Shown piece by piece: positions 46,602-55,134 of a stretch of 64,000 bases of DNA; the first letter of the stretch is position 1, and every line of letters starts with the position of its first letter. The position numbers and the translations under genes were made by a program. This stretch comes from Rubripirellula amarantea (GTDB taxonomy: Bacteria; Planctomycetota; Planctomycetia; Pirellulales; Pirellulaceae): positions 2,725,337-2,789,336 of the forward strand of contig NZ_SJPI01000001.1 in assembly GCF_007859865.1 (NCBI RefSeq), written 5' to 3'. The notes beneath the pieces were generated by a model. It had not been told where the DNA came from. It did no database searches and worked only from the letters and a program-made list of their open reading frames with translations.

Positions 46602-48404
46602 ATGCGTAAAGTCAAGTTCATGTGCACCGCGTTTCGCGACGGATTCCAGTCCGTTTACGGAGCACGCGTCTTTACTCCCGACTTCTTGCCAGCGGTTGAG
46701 GCTGCTCGGGATGCCGGCGTTACTTGGTTTGAAGCAGGCGGGGGTGCCCGTTTCCAATCGCTGTACTTCTATTGCAATGAAGACGCGTTTGCGATGATGG
46801 ATGCGTTTCGTGCTGCCACCGGGCCCGATGCCAATCTGCAAACGCTCGCGCGGGGTGTCAACGTGGTGGGATTGGATTCGCAATCGAGCGACATCATCAA
46901 GTTGCATGCTGATTTGTTTAAGAAGCACGGCATGACCACGATCCGAAACTTTGATGCGTTAAATGACGTCAATAACTTGATCTATAGCGGCCAGTGCATC
47001 GTTGACGCAGGGCTTCAGCACCAGGTTTGCGTGACATTGATGGAGTTGCCGCCGGGGTGCACCGGTGCGCACGATTCGCAGTTCTATATCTCTCGACTGC
47101 AACAGATCCTTGACGCTGGGATTCCCTTTGATGCGGTCTGTTTTAAGGATGCGTCCGGGACCGCAACCCCGGCGAAGGTCTACGAAACCATATTGGAAGC
47201 CCGGAAGATCCTTCCTCCCGAAGCATTCATTCACTTTCACACTCACGAGACTGCGGGTGTGAGCGTGTTGGCTAACAAGGCAGCGCTGGATGCGGGTGCC
47301 GATGCGATCGACCTGTCCATGGCGCCTTGCAGCGGCGGTACCTGCCAGCCAGATATTTTGGTGATGTGGCACTCACTACGAGGAACCGAGTACGAACTTG
47401 ATATCGATGTCGAAAAGGTTCGAGTCGCTGAAGAAGTATTTAAGGACTGCATGAGTGACTACTTCCTGCCGCCCGAAGCCACGGCGGTGGAACCGTTGAT
47501 TCCCTGGAGCCCGATGCCTGGTGGAGCACTAACGGCCAACACGCAAATGTTGCGTGACAATGGAATCATGGATCGCTACCCCGAGATCATCCAAGCCATG
47601 GGGGATGTCGTTCGTAAAGGCGGCTACGGAACTTCGGTCACGCCGGTATCGCAATTCTACTTCCAACAAGCGTTCAACAACGTGATGTTTGGTCCCTGGG
47701 AAAAGATTGCCGAGCCATACGGGAAAATGGTTCTGGGGTACTTCGGCAACACACCGGTTCCACCGGATCCCGATGTGATCAAGCTTGCGGCTGATCAACT
47801 GAAACTTGAGCCTACGAATCGACCTGTCTTAGAACTTAACGACGCGGACCCGACCAAAGGCATCGCACCAGCGACCAAGTCTCTTCAGGACGCTGGCTTG
47901 CCGGTGACTGATGAAAACATTTTCATCGCGGCGACGTGCAAAGAGAAAGGAATTCGGTATCTGAAAGGCGAAGCTGAAGTCGGCGTGCGTAAGATCGATA
48001 AGAATGCTGCTGCCGCGTCGCCAGTCCAATCCAACGGCGTGGCCGAGTACAATCTCAGTGTCAACGGAAAGGAAGTGTTTGTCGCCTTTCAAGGAAACAC
48101 GGCCACGGTCGATGGAAAGGCGTACCGAGTTGACATCCAGCCTCGCACGGGGGCGGCCAAATCCGCGACGACGGCTTCCTCATCGGGGATCACCGAGGTC
48201 ACCGCTCAAATGCCCGGCGCCGTTTACAAGTTGCTAACCAAGGCTGGTGATACTGTTCGCGAGGGGCAAGCGATCATGATCCTAGAGGCAATGAAGATGG
48301 AGATGGAAATTCCGTCGCCAATTGCGGGAACGGTCGATGAAATTTGCCCTCGTGAAGGCGAACAAATCGCTGGTGGGCAAGTGTTAGCCCGAATCCGCGG
48401 CTAG
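46602..48404 (+). CDS. oadA: Biotin-dependent decarboxylase alpha subunit (OadA-like)
   Basis: 600 residues. The N-terminal carboxyltransferase barrel is divergent (MCTAFRDGFQSVYGARVFTP) but keeps the metal-binding Asp, the catalytic lysine in AVCFKDASGTATP near 185 and the metal histidines in FIHFHTHETAG near 208. The C-terminal biotinyl domain carries ILEAMKMEMEIPSPIAGTVD near 566, with biotinylation at the Lys of AMKM. A linker rich in Ala/Ser/Thr lies between (about 515-535). The substrate is probably oxaloacetate, but methylmalonyl-CoA or glutaconyl-CoA systems share the beta subunit, so this is inference. Together with oadB and oadG it links decarboxylation to a sodium gradient. Confidence 0.87.
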   Translation: MRKVKFMCTAFRDGFQSVYGARVFTPDFLPAVEAARDAGVTWFEAGGGARFQSLYFYCNEDAFAMMDAFRAATGPDANLQTLARGVNVVGLDSQSSDIIKLHADLFKKHGMTTIRNFDALNDVNNLIYSGQCIVDAGLQHQVCVTLMELPPGCTGAHDSQFYISRLQQILDAGIPFDAVCFKDASGTATPAKVYETILEARKILPPEAFIHFHTHETAGVSVLANKAALDAGADAIDLSMAPCSGGTCQPDILVMWHSLRGTEYELDIDVEKVRVAEEVFKDCMSDYFLPPEATAVEPLIPWSPMPGGALTANTQMLRDNGIMDRYPEIIQAMGDVVRKGGYGTSVTPVSQFYFQQAFNNVMFGPWEKIAEPYGKMVLGYFGNTPVPPDPDVIKLAADQLKLEPTNRPVLELNDADPTKGIAPATKSLQDAGLPVTDENIFIAATCKEKGIRYLKGEAEVGVRKIDKNAAAASPVQSNGVAEYNLSVNGKEVFVAFQGNTATVDGKAYRVDIQPRTGAAKSATTASSSGITEVTAQMPGAVYKLLTKAGDTVREGQAIMILEAMKMEMEIPSPIAGTVDEICPREGEQIAGGQVLARIRG

Positions 48405-48479
48405 GTTCTTGCATGGGTGACTCGCGAAGCAATCCGCTCGGGATGGTCAACCTTTGCGTCGTGGTTAATGATGGCGGTT

Positions 48480-49853
48480 ATGTCCGACGAAACATATACC
48501 GAAATCAAACTGACATCGACAGATGAAAATCAAGTTGGCGATGATCGCGCTGACCTTGATTATACCGACGATGATCATGCTGAATTAGGCAATCCCGATT
48601 ACGATCGCGATGACGATCAAAATAACGATCAAAACAACGGACAGGGCGACGACGTCGGTGATGATCCGCGTGACGAAGCTGGCGATGAAATCGTTAGCGG
48701 TAAGCGGGTATCGCTGGTGGGGCGATTCGGCGGGATGAATCAGCGCGAAGTTTCGAAAGTCCTGCGATCCTTTGACGCCGTGGTGGTGGATTTGGACGCC
48801 AAGGCAATCGATTGGATCGTGGTGGGCGCCGAGGAGTCACCCTTGGCCGATGCCGAGCTAATCGGCAAGCGATTATTGGATGCGTCGGCTGCCGGCGAAG
48901 TCGAGATTTTGCACGAAACAGAATTGTGGCAGCGTCTGGGTCTGGTAGACATCGAGCAAACCATTCGACGCTACTACACGCCCGTGATGCTCGCTCATTT
49001 GTTGGGGGTATCGGTGCGTGTGATCCGGCGATGGCATCGACGCGGATTGATTACGCCGGTCCGGACACTGCACCGATTGCCGTACTTCGATTTTCAAGAA
49101 GTCACCACGGCTCGTCGGCTGGCGAGCTGGATTGCATCGGGAGCCAGTCCGAAAGCGATCGAGCAGCGGTTAGTCGAGCTCGTCGAGATTTTGCCAGACA
49201 TGCAGCGACCGCTCGACCAATTGAGCATATTGGTTGAAGGCAAGCATGTCCTGCTTCGCAGCGGCGAGGGATTGATCGAAACCGGAGGACAATTGAGGTT
49301 CGATTTCGATTCGTTCGATGCAGAGCCTGATGTTTCGTTCTCGGTTTACAATGGCGAGTATCCCAGCGAGGAGCATCCCGCGGTATTGTCGATCTATGAT
49401 CATCAGCCTGAACCAGATCCGATTGACCCTTTGTTGCAACAAGCCTATGAAGCAGAGGACGAAGGGGACTTGGAAACCGCTATCGACATGCTGCATATCT
49501 TGCTCGGTCGCGATGGACCACGGCCGGAATTGCACTTTCAGCTTGGCGAGTTGTTGTATCGCAAGAATGAGGTCCAGGCGGCTCGTGAGCGGTTTTTTGC
49601 GGCGATCGAATTGGATCCGGACTTCGTCGAGGCTCGTTGCTCGTTGGGAATCGTGTTGAACGAAGAGCGTCGCTACGAATTAGCAATTGCTGCGTTTCGG
49701 GGGGCGTTGGCTTTGCATGATGACTATCCCGATGTTCATTATCACCTCGCCAAGGTGCTCGATAAGATCGGACGCGACATTGAAGCTCAGCATCATTGGC
49801 AGCGTTTTTTGACGCTTGCGCCGGACAGTCCCTGGGCAAATGAGGACCTATAA
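48480..49853 (+). CDS. BRCT-like/MerR HTH/TPR protein
   Basis: 457 residues from MSDETYTEIK; a longer open frame exists, but its extra residues are unlike the rest. Order: a highly acidic Asp/Asn-rich segment (about 10-65), a BRCT-like domain (GKRVSLVGRFGGMNQREVSK ... FDAVVVDL ... WIVVG, about 70-140), a MerR-type helix-turn-helix (PVMLAHLLGVSVRVIRRWHR, then RGLITPVRTLHRLPYFDFQE, about 165-215) and TPR repeats (about 325-450: RPELHFQLGELLYRKNEVQA, PDVHYHLAKVLDKIGRDIEA). It is likely a DNA-binding regulator or scaffold; ligand and targets are unknown. It follows oadA by 75 bases. Confidence 0.8.
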   Translation: MSDETYTEIKLTSTDENQVGDDRADLDYTDDDHAELGNPDYDRDDDQNNDQNNGQGDDVGDDPRDEAGDEIVSGKRVSLVGRFGGMNQREVSKVLRSFDAVVVDLDAKAIDWIVVGAEESPLADAELIGKRLLDASAAGEVEILHETELWQRLGLVDIEQTIRRYYTPVMLAHLLGVSVRVIRRWHRRGLITPVRTLHRLPYFDFQEVTTARRLASWIASGASPKAIEQRLVELVEILPDMQRPLDQLSILVEGKHVLLRSGEGLIETGGQLRFDFDSFDAEPDVSFSVYNGEYPSEEHPAVLSIYDHQPEPDPIDPLLQQAYEAEDEGDLETAIDMLHILLGRDGPRPELHFQLGELLYRKNEVQAARERFFAAIELDPDFVEARCSLGIVLNEERRYELAIAAFRGALALHDDYPDVHYHLAKVLDKIGRDIEAQHHWQRFLTLAPDSPWANEDL

Positions 49854-50045
49854 ATCGTGTTGGCGCCCCGGCGGCCAGAAAATTCTTAGATGGATGTAAA
49901 GATAGACGGGTTATCCGACCGATACCGTTTATGACGAAACATGAAGATTGATGCCCGTGTTATGGAAACGACGTGCTGACCGCTCGTGAAACTCCCCTTC
50001 ATGGTTCTTCCTCCCACTCAGACTTGGACCGCAAAGGCAACGACG

Positions 50046-50285
50046 ATGATTAGCCAAGGACGCACACAACGCACCTCTACCAGCATCGCTGCAATCGTGG
50101 CAGCTGGTTTTTGCATGTTCATGTCGACCGGTTGTCAGGTTTCGCTCAATGGGCAAACCCTGCCGAGTCCGTACTACCTGCAAGACGACGTGCAGTACTT
50201 CCCATCGGGACCTGAATTCAAGCTGCCTCGTGAGGCCGCAGCGTTGCAAGAAGCACGCGCTGAAGAAAAAGCAAATCGCCGCTAG
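50046..50285 (+). CDS. Small lipoprotein
   Basis: 79 residues from MISQGRTQRT; a longer start at 49986 is possible. A signal segment (TSIAAIVAAGFCMFMSTGC) ends in a lipobox-like STGC with Cys near residue 34. The mature part SLNGQTLPSPYYLQDDVQYF then PSGPEFKLPREAAALQEA is a pattern I associate with a short conserved planctomycete protein of unknown function. Probably anchored in the envelope. Confidence 0.75.
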   Translation: MISQGRTQRTSTSIAAIVAAGFCMFMSTGCQVSLNGQTLPSPYYLQDDVQYFPSGPEFKLPREAAALQEARAEEKANRR

Positions 50286-50363
50286 CTCCGGCCGCGATCC
50301 TTTCGACATTAGTGTTAGGATCGCGTTGCTATCTGGATCACGACGTCGTCTGAGACGTCGCGG

Positions 50364-50419
50364 CCGCGTCAAAACGCGGCAAGCTAAACCGAGCCACCCA
50401 CGAATCAAGAATCGTGGGA
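50364..50419. terminator. Hairpins between convergent genes
   Basis: Two hairpins separate the lipoprotein gene and ndk, which converge: GCCGCGT-CAAA-ACGCGGC (50364-50381, perfect) and CCCACGA ... TCGTGGG (50398-50419). Neither has a long T-run, but their place suggests a bidirectional stop signal. A palindromic GACGTC pair lies just before them. Confidence 0.5.
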
Positions 50420-50427
50420 TGAGCCGT

Positions 50428-50886
50428 CTATTCGTCCGCAGCTCGCATGAACGCGACCATTGCGTTTTCGAACGAACAGAACTCGCCTTCGCTAAAGTAC
50501 AAGTCCAATTCTCGCTTGGCTGATTCTTCGCTATCGCTGGCGTGGACCAAATTCATTTGGCGGCTGCTGCTGAAGTCGCCGCGGATTGTGCCGGGAGCAG
50601 CCTTGAGGCCGTTGGTGGCACCCAGCATGTCGCGGATCACAGTGATCGCTTCAAGCCCTTCGATAGCCATGGCCAGAACAGGGGCGGACGTGATGAAAGA
50701 TTCGAGCGACGGGTAGAATGGTTTCTCGGCGTGCTCGGCATAGTGCTTTGCAGAAAGCTCTGGTGTCACGTGGATCATCTTCATGGCGATAATCGCAAGG
50801 CCTTTTTCCTCGAAGCGGGAAATTACCTTGCCCATCAATCCACGTTGTACACAGTCGGGTTTGAGCAGCACTAAAGATCGTTGCAT
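50428..50886 (-). CDS. ndk: Nucleoside diphosphate kinase
   Basis: 152 residues. MQRSLVLLKPDCVQRGLMGK, KMIHVTPELSAKHYAEHAEK, GATNGLKAAPGTIRGDFSSS and the phosphohistidine site MNLVHASDSEESAKREL (His about 115) define the family; the usual NxxHGSD has Ala in place of Gly. It transfers the gamma phosphate of ATP to other nucleoside diphosphates. It is transcribed alone and leftward. Confidence 0.96.
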   Translation of the reverse strand: MQRSLVLLKPDCVQRGLMGKVISRFEEKGLAIIAMKMIHVTPELSAKHYAEHAEKPFYPSLESFITSAPVLAMAIEGLEAITVIRDMLGATNGLKAAPGTIRGDFSSSRQMNLVHASDSEESAKRELDLYFSEGEFCSFENAMVAFMRAADE

Positions 50887-51006
50887 GATTCGTTTTCAAC
50901 TCGCGCGGAATGAGGCCGCACTTCGCTAGGGTTCAAGAAACAGGGAAATTCTGATTCTGCGAAGTATCGACCAACGGACCGCGTGCGCGAAGGCGGCTCG
51001 CGTGTG

Positions 51007-52146
51007 CTAGCGGAAGAACGGGTTTTGGCGAACCGCGGGTTGTCGAGATTCCGGCTGTTCGCGATGGGCGACTCGGTCGCGGTCGGTGTCCTCGTCGGCG
51101 GGAATTCGCGTGGGTTTTAATGTTTCGCGAGGGCCCGCGGGCAGAGGTGTTTCTGCTGGAGAGGTCACGCTTTGGGACGCGAGTTCCTGGCGTGATTTCG
51201 TGGCGACCGGTACCGTAATGGCGACAGGATCGACCGGTGCCGTAGTGGCGATAGCAGCGTTAGTGGCGACGCGTTCTGGGCGATTGTTGGGTTGGGGTAA
51301 CCGTGTTGGACGCGCGGTGGACGTATCAGCAACCGTCGAGGCCGTCATTGGCATGCGAATCGGCGTCGTTGCTGGGGCGACCGAGGGCAATCGCAATGGC
51401 GATCCGTAGGTCTGGTGCAGGTCAGCTCGCGAGAATTGTGGGTTTTCTGTTTCGCCACCGGGAAAATTGCCACTGAGGAGGTCATCAGGGTCGTCGTCTT
51501 GTTGTTCCTGCGACCGTTGTTCTTGATCGGATGGACTTTGCCCGGAATCTTCATCCCAGGTCGGATTTGTTTCGTCAGTGGATTCCACCGGCGCGATGCG
51601 GCGTGGAGCGGGCAGTTTGGGTTCGGCCAAAACTGGTTGGGCGATGGTTGGTTGAGAGATCGTTGGCTGATTGAGTAGCACGTCGTCGGTGGACGATAAA
51701 AATTCATGGTCGGTGACAATGCTGACGCCTTCGCCTTGCACATTCCAGTCCGTCATCGATTCGTAGCCCATGGCCGAATCGCAATTTTCTGAACCATCGC
51801 AAGGCGCGGGGCTAGCCGGGCGTCGAATTCGATACTGAGTCGGGTGAATGACGTTGGATTCGTCGAACTTGTCATAGAACGTCATGGACTTCAAATGATT
51901 GCGGCGACGAATCGCTCGCGAGCTGACCGGCGGCAAATCGCTGCATGGCCGCGCACCCGAACCGTCGCAAGCGTGATAGCCATCACCCCATCCAATACCT
52001 AGGTAACGACCGGTCCGGTCGATCGGTTCCTTGCCAATGCCGACGATGAGCCCTTCCGCCGAAACGTAATTGCCCGAGCTGAAGCAAAGAGCTGCCAGGG
52101 TAGAGACAAGAAGTCGTCGTCGATTGCGGTTCAGTTTCATTTTCAT
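51007..52146 (-). CDS. Secreted low-complexity protein
   Basis: 379 residues from MKMKLNRNRRRLLVSTLAAL, which gives a clean signal peptide (cleavage near VSAEG); a longer open frame up to 52221 is less likely. The mature N-terminus has cysteine-containing motifs (YHACDGSGARPCSDLPP, PAPCDGSENCDSAMGYE). After residue 165 come Pro/Thr/Gln/Asp-rich low-complexity stretches with near repeats (QPTISQPTIAQPVLAEPKLP). No family is recognised. A triple 17-base repeat lies about 90 bases upstream of this start. Confidence 0.65.
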   Translation of the reverse strand: MKMKLNRNRRRLLVSTLAALCFSSGNYVSAEGLIVGIGKEPIDRTGRYLGIGWGDGYHACDGSGARPCSDLPPVSSRAIRRRNHLKSMTFYDKFDESNVIHPTQYRIRRPASPAPCDGSENCDSAMGYESMTDWNVQGEGVSIVTDHEFLSSTDDVLLNQPTISQPTIAQPVLAEPKLPAPRRIAPVESTDETNPTWDEDSGQSPSDQEQRSQEQQDDDPDDLLSGNFPGGETENPQFSRADLHQTYGSPLRLPSVAPATTPIRMPMTASTVADTSTARPTRLPQPNNRPERVATNAAIATTAPVDPVAITVPVATKSRQELASQSVTSPAETPLPAGPRETLKPTRIPADEDTDRDRVAHREQPESRQPAVRQNPFFR

Positions 52147-52655
52147 GCTTTCGATCAGATGACGTGCAAACGCATTCATCTCACTGGGCTGTCGGTTTAT
52201 TGATCGCCGCCGGAACGCCATGCGGACGGGTTTCGTGTCCTAGCAACGCTCGTGTCTTAGCAGCGCTCGTGTCCTAGCAACGCTCTTGGGCTGAGGCCAA
52301 TCTTGGATGGGGCGTGTTACGGCTCGCTTGAATGACCGCAAAGTCAAATACCGCATAGTCAAAAAAGCGAGACATCGCAGATTTGGCGCGACCGATCCAA
52401 TCCCATCAATCGGCCGCACCGACGCCTTCGCGTTGGGCCGGTACGGGCTGAGGGGGCGGATTTTCTTCCGATGGGATCGCTCGTTCGGATTGCAGAAGTT
52501 GTGACGACGGCTTGGACACTGCCCTCGGGCGGCGGGGGGGGAATTCGCGTGAAGATGACCACGATCGCCAGTTTTACGAGCTAAGGTTTCACGGAACCTC
52601 GATTCCGGTTTCCTAGTAGTTGCGCTCGAATCCCATTTCAGAGTTTTACAGTCCC
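52147..52655. other. Divergent region with 17-base repeats
   Basis: 509 bases between two divergent genes. It contains the tandem repeat at 52234-52284 and a G-run near 52533-52541 (GGCGGGGGGGG). A 143-codon minus frame across it looks like chance. No promoter was convincingly found. Confidence 0.45.
52234..52284 (+). repeat. Three tandem 17-base repeats
   Basis: CGTGTCCTAGCAACGCT, CGTGTCTTAGCAGCGCT and CGTGTCCTAGCAACGCT lie head to tail; the outer two are identical and the middle one differs at two positions. It lies upstream of the secreted low-complexity protein gene and may bind a regulator or be a dispersed repeat. Confidence 0.8.
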
Positions 52656-53126
52656 ATGCATCAACGCTCACAAATCCTCGTTGATCCCAAAGTTCAGTGG
52701 TCCATTGCCGGACGGTTCATAAGTCACTGGTTACTATTCTTGGTTTGCTTGGTCACCATTGGAGTGATGGTCCGGGTCATGCTTGGTGCCGGTACCGTTG
52801 GCTTTTCTGATTCGTTCCGAGAAGGGATTTCTTCGCAGTGGCCCGTGATCGGCGTGATGGTGATTTTGCTGCCTGTTTTCGTGCTCGACACACTCAAGCT
52901 GAGCAATCGGTTCGCTGGCCCAATGTATCGGCTGCGAACTGAGCTTCGCAAGCTCGCTACCGATCAACCCGCTCGTCCGGTCAATTTTCGAACCGGAGAC
53001 TTTTGGCTTGAAGCCGGCGGTGACTTCAATCACGTTTTGGGGCAACTGGACCGACTCAGAGCAGAAAATGAGAGTCTTCGCCAACAACTTGCGAAGTCGC
53101 CATCCCAAGTCGAAACGCTCGTTTAA
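52656..53126 (+). CDS. Two-helix membrane protein with HAMP-like region
   Basis: 156 residues from MHQRSQILVD. Two membrane segments (ISHWLLFLVCLVTIGVMVRV and WPVIGVMVILLPVFVLDTLK) are followed by NRFAGPMYRLRTELRKLATD near 88, which resembles the start of HAMP linkers in transducer proteins, and a C-terminal coiled coil (LDRLRAENESLRQQLAKSP). No enzymatic domain follows, so it may be a free-standing signalling or structural adaptor. Upstream of the secreted TPR gene by 122 bases. Confidence 0.75.
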   Translation: MHQRSQILVDPKVQWSIAGRFISHWLLFLVCLVTIGVMVRVMLGAGTVGFSDSFREGISSQWPVIGVMVILLPVFVLDTLKLSNRFAGPMYRLRTELRKLATDQPARPVNFRTGDFWLEAGGDFNHVLGQLDRLRAENESLRQQLAKSPSQVETLV

Positions 53127-53248
53127 CTACCGCCTGGATCCCGGTCCGGTCGCATTGACCGAGAATTTCATTCAAACCGGCCTACGCCCGAAGTCGCCAC
53201 CGCGCCATAATAGAAGGATACGCACATCCTTCTTGACGGACAGCTTCT

Positions 53249-55033
53249 ATGACTTCGGATCGTTTTCAGCCCCCAACCGCTCGCAATCGCAACCTATCGG
53301 TCAAACGATTGTGGGTGTTCAGTCTCGCGATTGCTTGTTCTAGCCCGTTGCTGGTGGCGCCAATCGCTTACGGCCAGGACAACGCGACCGTTCCGGCGGT
53401 AAAACCTGCTGCCGAAGGACAAGCCGATCTTGATGAGGCGATTGTCAAACGAATCGGTGCTGATACCCCTCAGGCACTCGAAGCGGTTTCGGCACTGCTT
53501 GAATCCGCGATCAAAAAGGGACTGGATGAAGAAAACCAAGCGTTCGCTAAAAAGATGCTTGGATCGGTTTTGCTGCAGCGAGCCGAAAGTCTGATCGCGA
53601 CCTTTCCCCAAGCTGCCGATCAACGTGGCGGGTTGAGTAGTCGCCAAATAGCTATTCGCAGCGAAACGCTCGAGATTCTTGCTCGGGCTGTGGAAAATGA
53701 TCCGGAACTCGTTGAAGGGTTCTTGCTGATTGCACGTTTGCATCTGATGCCCGGTGGCGAACGAGAAGAAATCAAAAAGGCGACCACCAGTGCGATTGGG
53801 TTGCTCGATGACGAGCCCAAGGAACAAAGTTCGGCTTACGTTCTGCGAGCGCTCACGAATGAAACGGACGAAGGCAAGCTCGCGGACCTGGACGCTGCTT
53901 TGAAGGCTGATCCTGATAACAAAGAAGCGATTCAAATGCGGGCCAGCATTCGTCTGGATGCCGGTGATATTGAAGGAGCAATTGGTGACCTCGAAAAAGT
54001 GCTCGTCGAAGATCCTACTAATACCGCTTTCGCCGGCAGCGTGATTCAGAAGTTGGTTGATCGCGATCGTGTTGCTGAAGCTCGCGAACTCGTCACCAAG
54101 ATGCTCGCCGCTAAGCCAAGCGAAGGGATGTATCGCATGCGGGCGATTTTGCACCGCGAGGAAGGTCAACTCGATGAAGCGATGGCTGATCTTGATAAGG
54201 CGATCGCCATGGCTCCCAAGGATCCAATGACATTGTTGCAGCGATCTGGGCTCGCACTCGAACGCGACGACTTAAGGTCCGCCAAAGCTGATTTTCGTGC
54301 TGCGATTCAGGTCATGCCTTTGATTGCCGAAGCCGATGAAGGAATCGAACTACGCATGCAAATCGCCATTGCTGAAAAGCGAAATGCCGATGCAATCAAC
54401 GATGCCAAATTGCTAGTCGATCGTGCGCCCGACAGCACCTTTCGGAAACTTCGTTTGGCCACGCTGTACACCATTGACGAACGGCCACGCAAAGCGATCG
54501 AAGTCCTTACCGATATTCTTGCCGGTGACCCCGAAAATGTTGGGGTGCTTCGCACTCGGGGTGACGCTTTGCTGAGCGTTGGCGACCATAAAGCAGCGAT
54601 TGCTGACTACGAAAGTGCGATTGCCGCAATCGGAAACCTGGATCCGCAAGAAGCTTCCAAGCGAGATATCGACGAAGCATCCGGGTTGTACAACAACTTG
54701 GCCTGGGTGCTGGCGACGTCCCCGAACGACGATATTCGAAACGGTGCAAGAGCTTTAGAGCTGGCCGAAAAGTCCGCTGAGCTAACCAATCACGAAGCGC
54801 CTCACATCTTGAGCACTCTGGCTGCGGCCTACGCCGAGCAGGGCGACTATGAAAACGCTCGGAAATGGAGCGGCAAAGCGGTGGAATTGGCAGCCGACCA
54901 AGAGCACAACCAATTAGAGCAGCTCGAGGAAGAACTGGAAAAATACAAGCAGAACGAGCCTTGGCGAGAAAAACAGGAAACTGAAGAAAACGCCATCCCG
55001 ATCCTTGATCCGGAAGACCTAATCGACACTTGA
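53249..55033 (+). CDS. Secreted TPR-repeat protein
   Basis: 594 residues. A basic N-terminus and hydrophobic core (RLWVFSLAIACSSPLLVAPI) end at AYGQD, a probable signal peptidase site. From about 90 to 560 the chain is built of TPR-type repeats, e.g. PDNKEAIQMRASIRLDAGDI, SEGMYRMRAILHREEGQLDE, PENVGVLRTRGDALLSVGDH and NNLAWVLATSPNDDIRNGAR. The C-terminus is acidic. It probably serves in protein-protein contacts in the periplasm; the partner is unknown. Confidence 0.85.
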   Translation: MTSDRFQPPTARNRNLSVKRLWVFSLAIACSSPLLVAPIAYGQDNATVPAVKPAAEGQADLDEAIVKRIGADTPQALEAVSALLESAIKKGLDEENQAFAKKMLGSVLLQRAESLIATFPQAADQRGGLSSRQIAIRSETLEILARAVENDPELVEGFLLIARLHLMPGGEREEIKKATTSAIGLLDDEPKEQSSAYVLRALTNETDEGKLADLDAALKADPDNKEAIQMRASIRLDAGDIEGAIGDLEKVLVEDPTNTAFAGSVIQKLVDRDRVAEARELVTKMLAAKPSEGMYRMRAILHREEGQLDEAMADLDKAIAMAPKDPMTLLQRSGLALERDDLRSAKADFRAAIQVMPLIAEADEGIELRMQIAIAEKRNADAINDAKLLVDRAPDSTFRKLRLATLYTIDERPRKAIEVLTDILAGDPENVGVLRTRGDALLSVGDHKAAIADYESAIAAIGNLDPQEASKRDIDEASGLYNNLAWVLATSPNDDIRNGARALELAEKSAELTNHEAPHILSTLAAAYAEQGDYENARKWSGKAVELAADQEHNQLEQLEEELEKYKQNEPWREKQETEENAIPILDPEDLIDT

Positions 55034-55134
55034 TTTGCCAGCCTGAGCCCGCACCACCACTCGCAAGATTTGCCTGGTCTGATATTCTTCAAAGGTTTAG
55101 TTTTTGTAATCTCCTTTGAAAAAAACCTCGCGAC

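Noticed and set aside
52240..52671. 143-codon minus frame across the 17-base repeats
   Set aside because: Composition is arginine-rich without any motif, and it runs into the repeats and the divergent gene.
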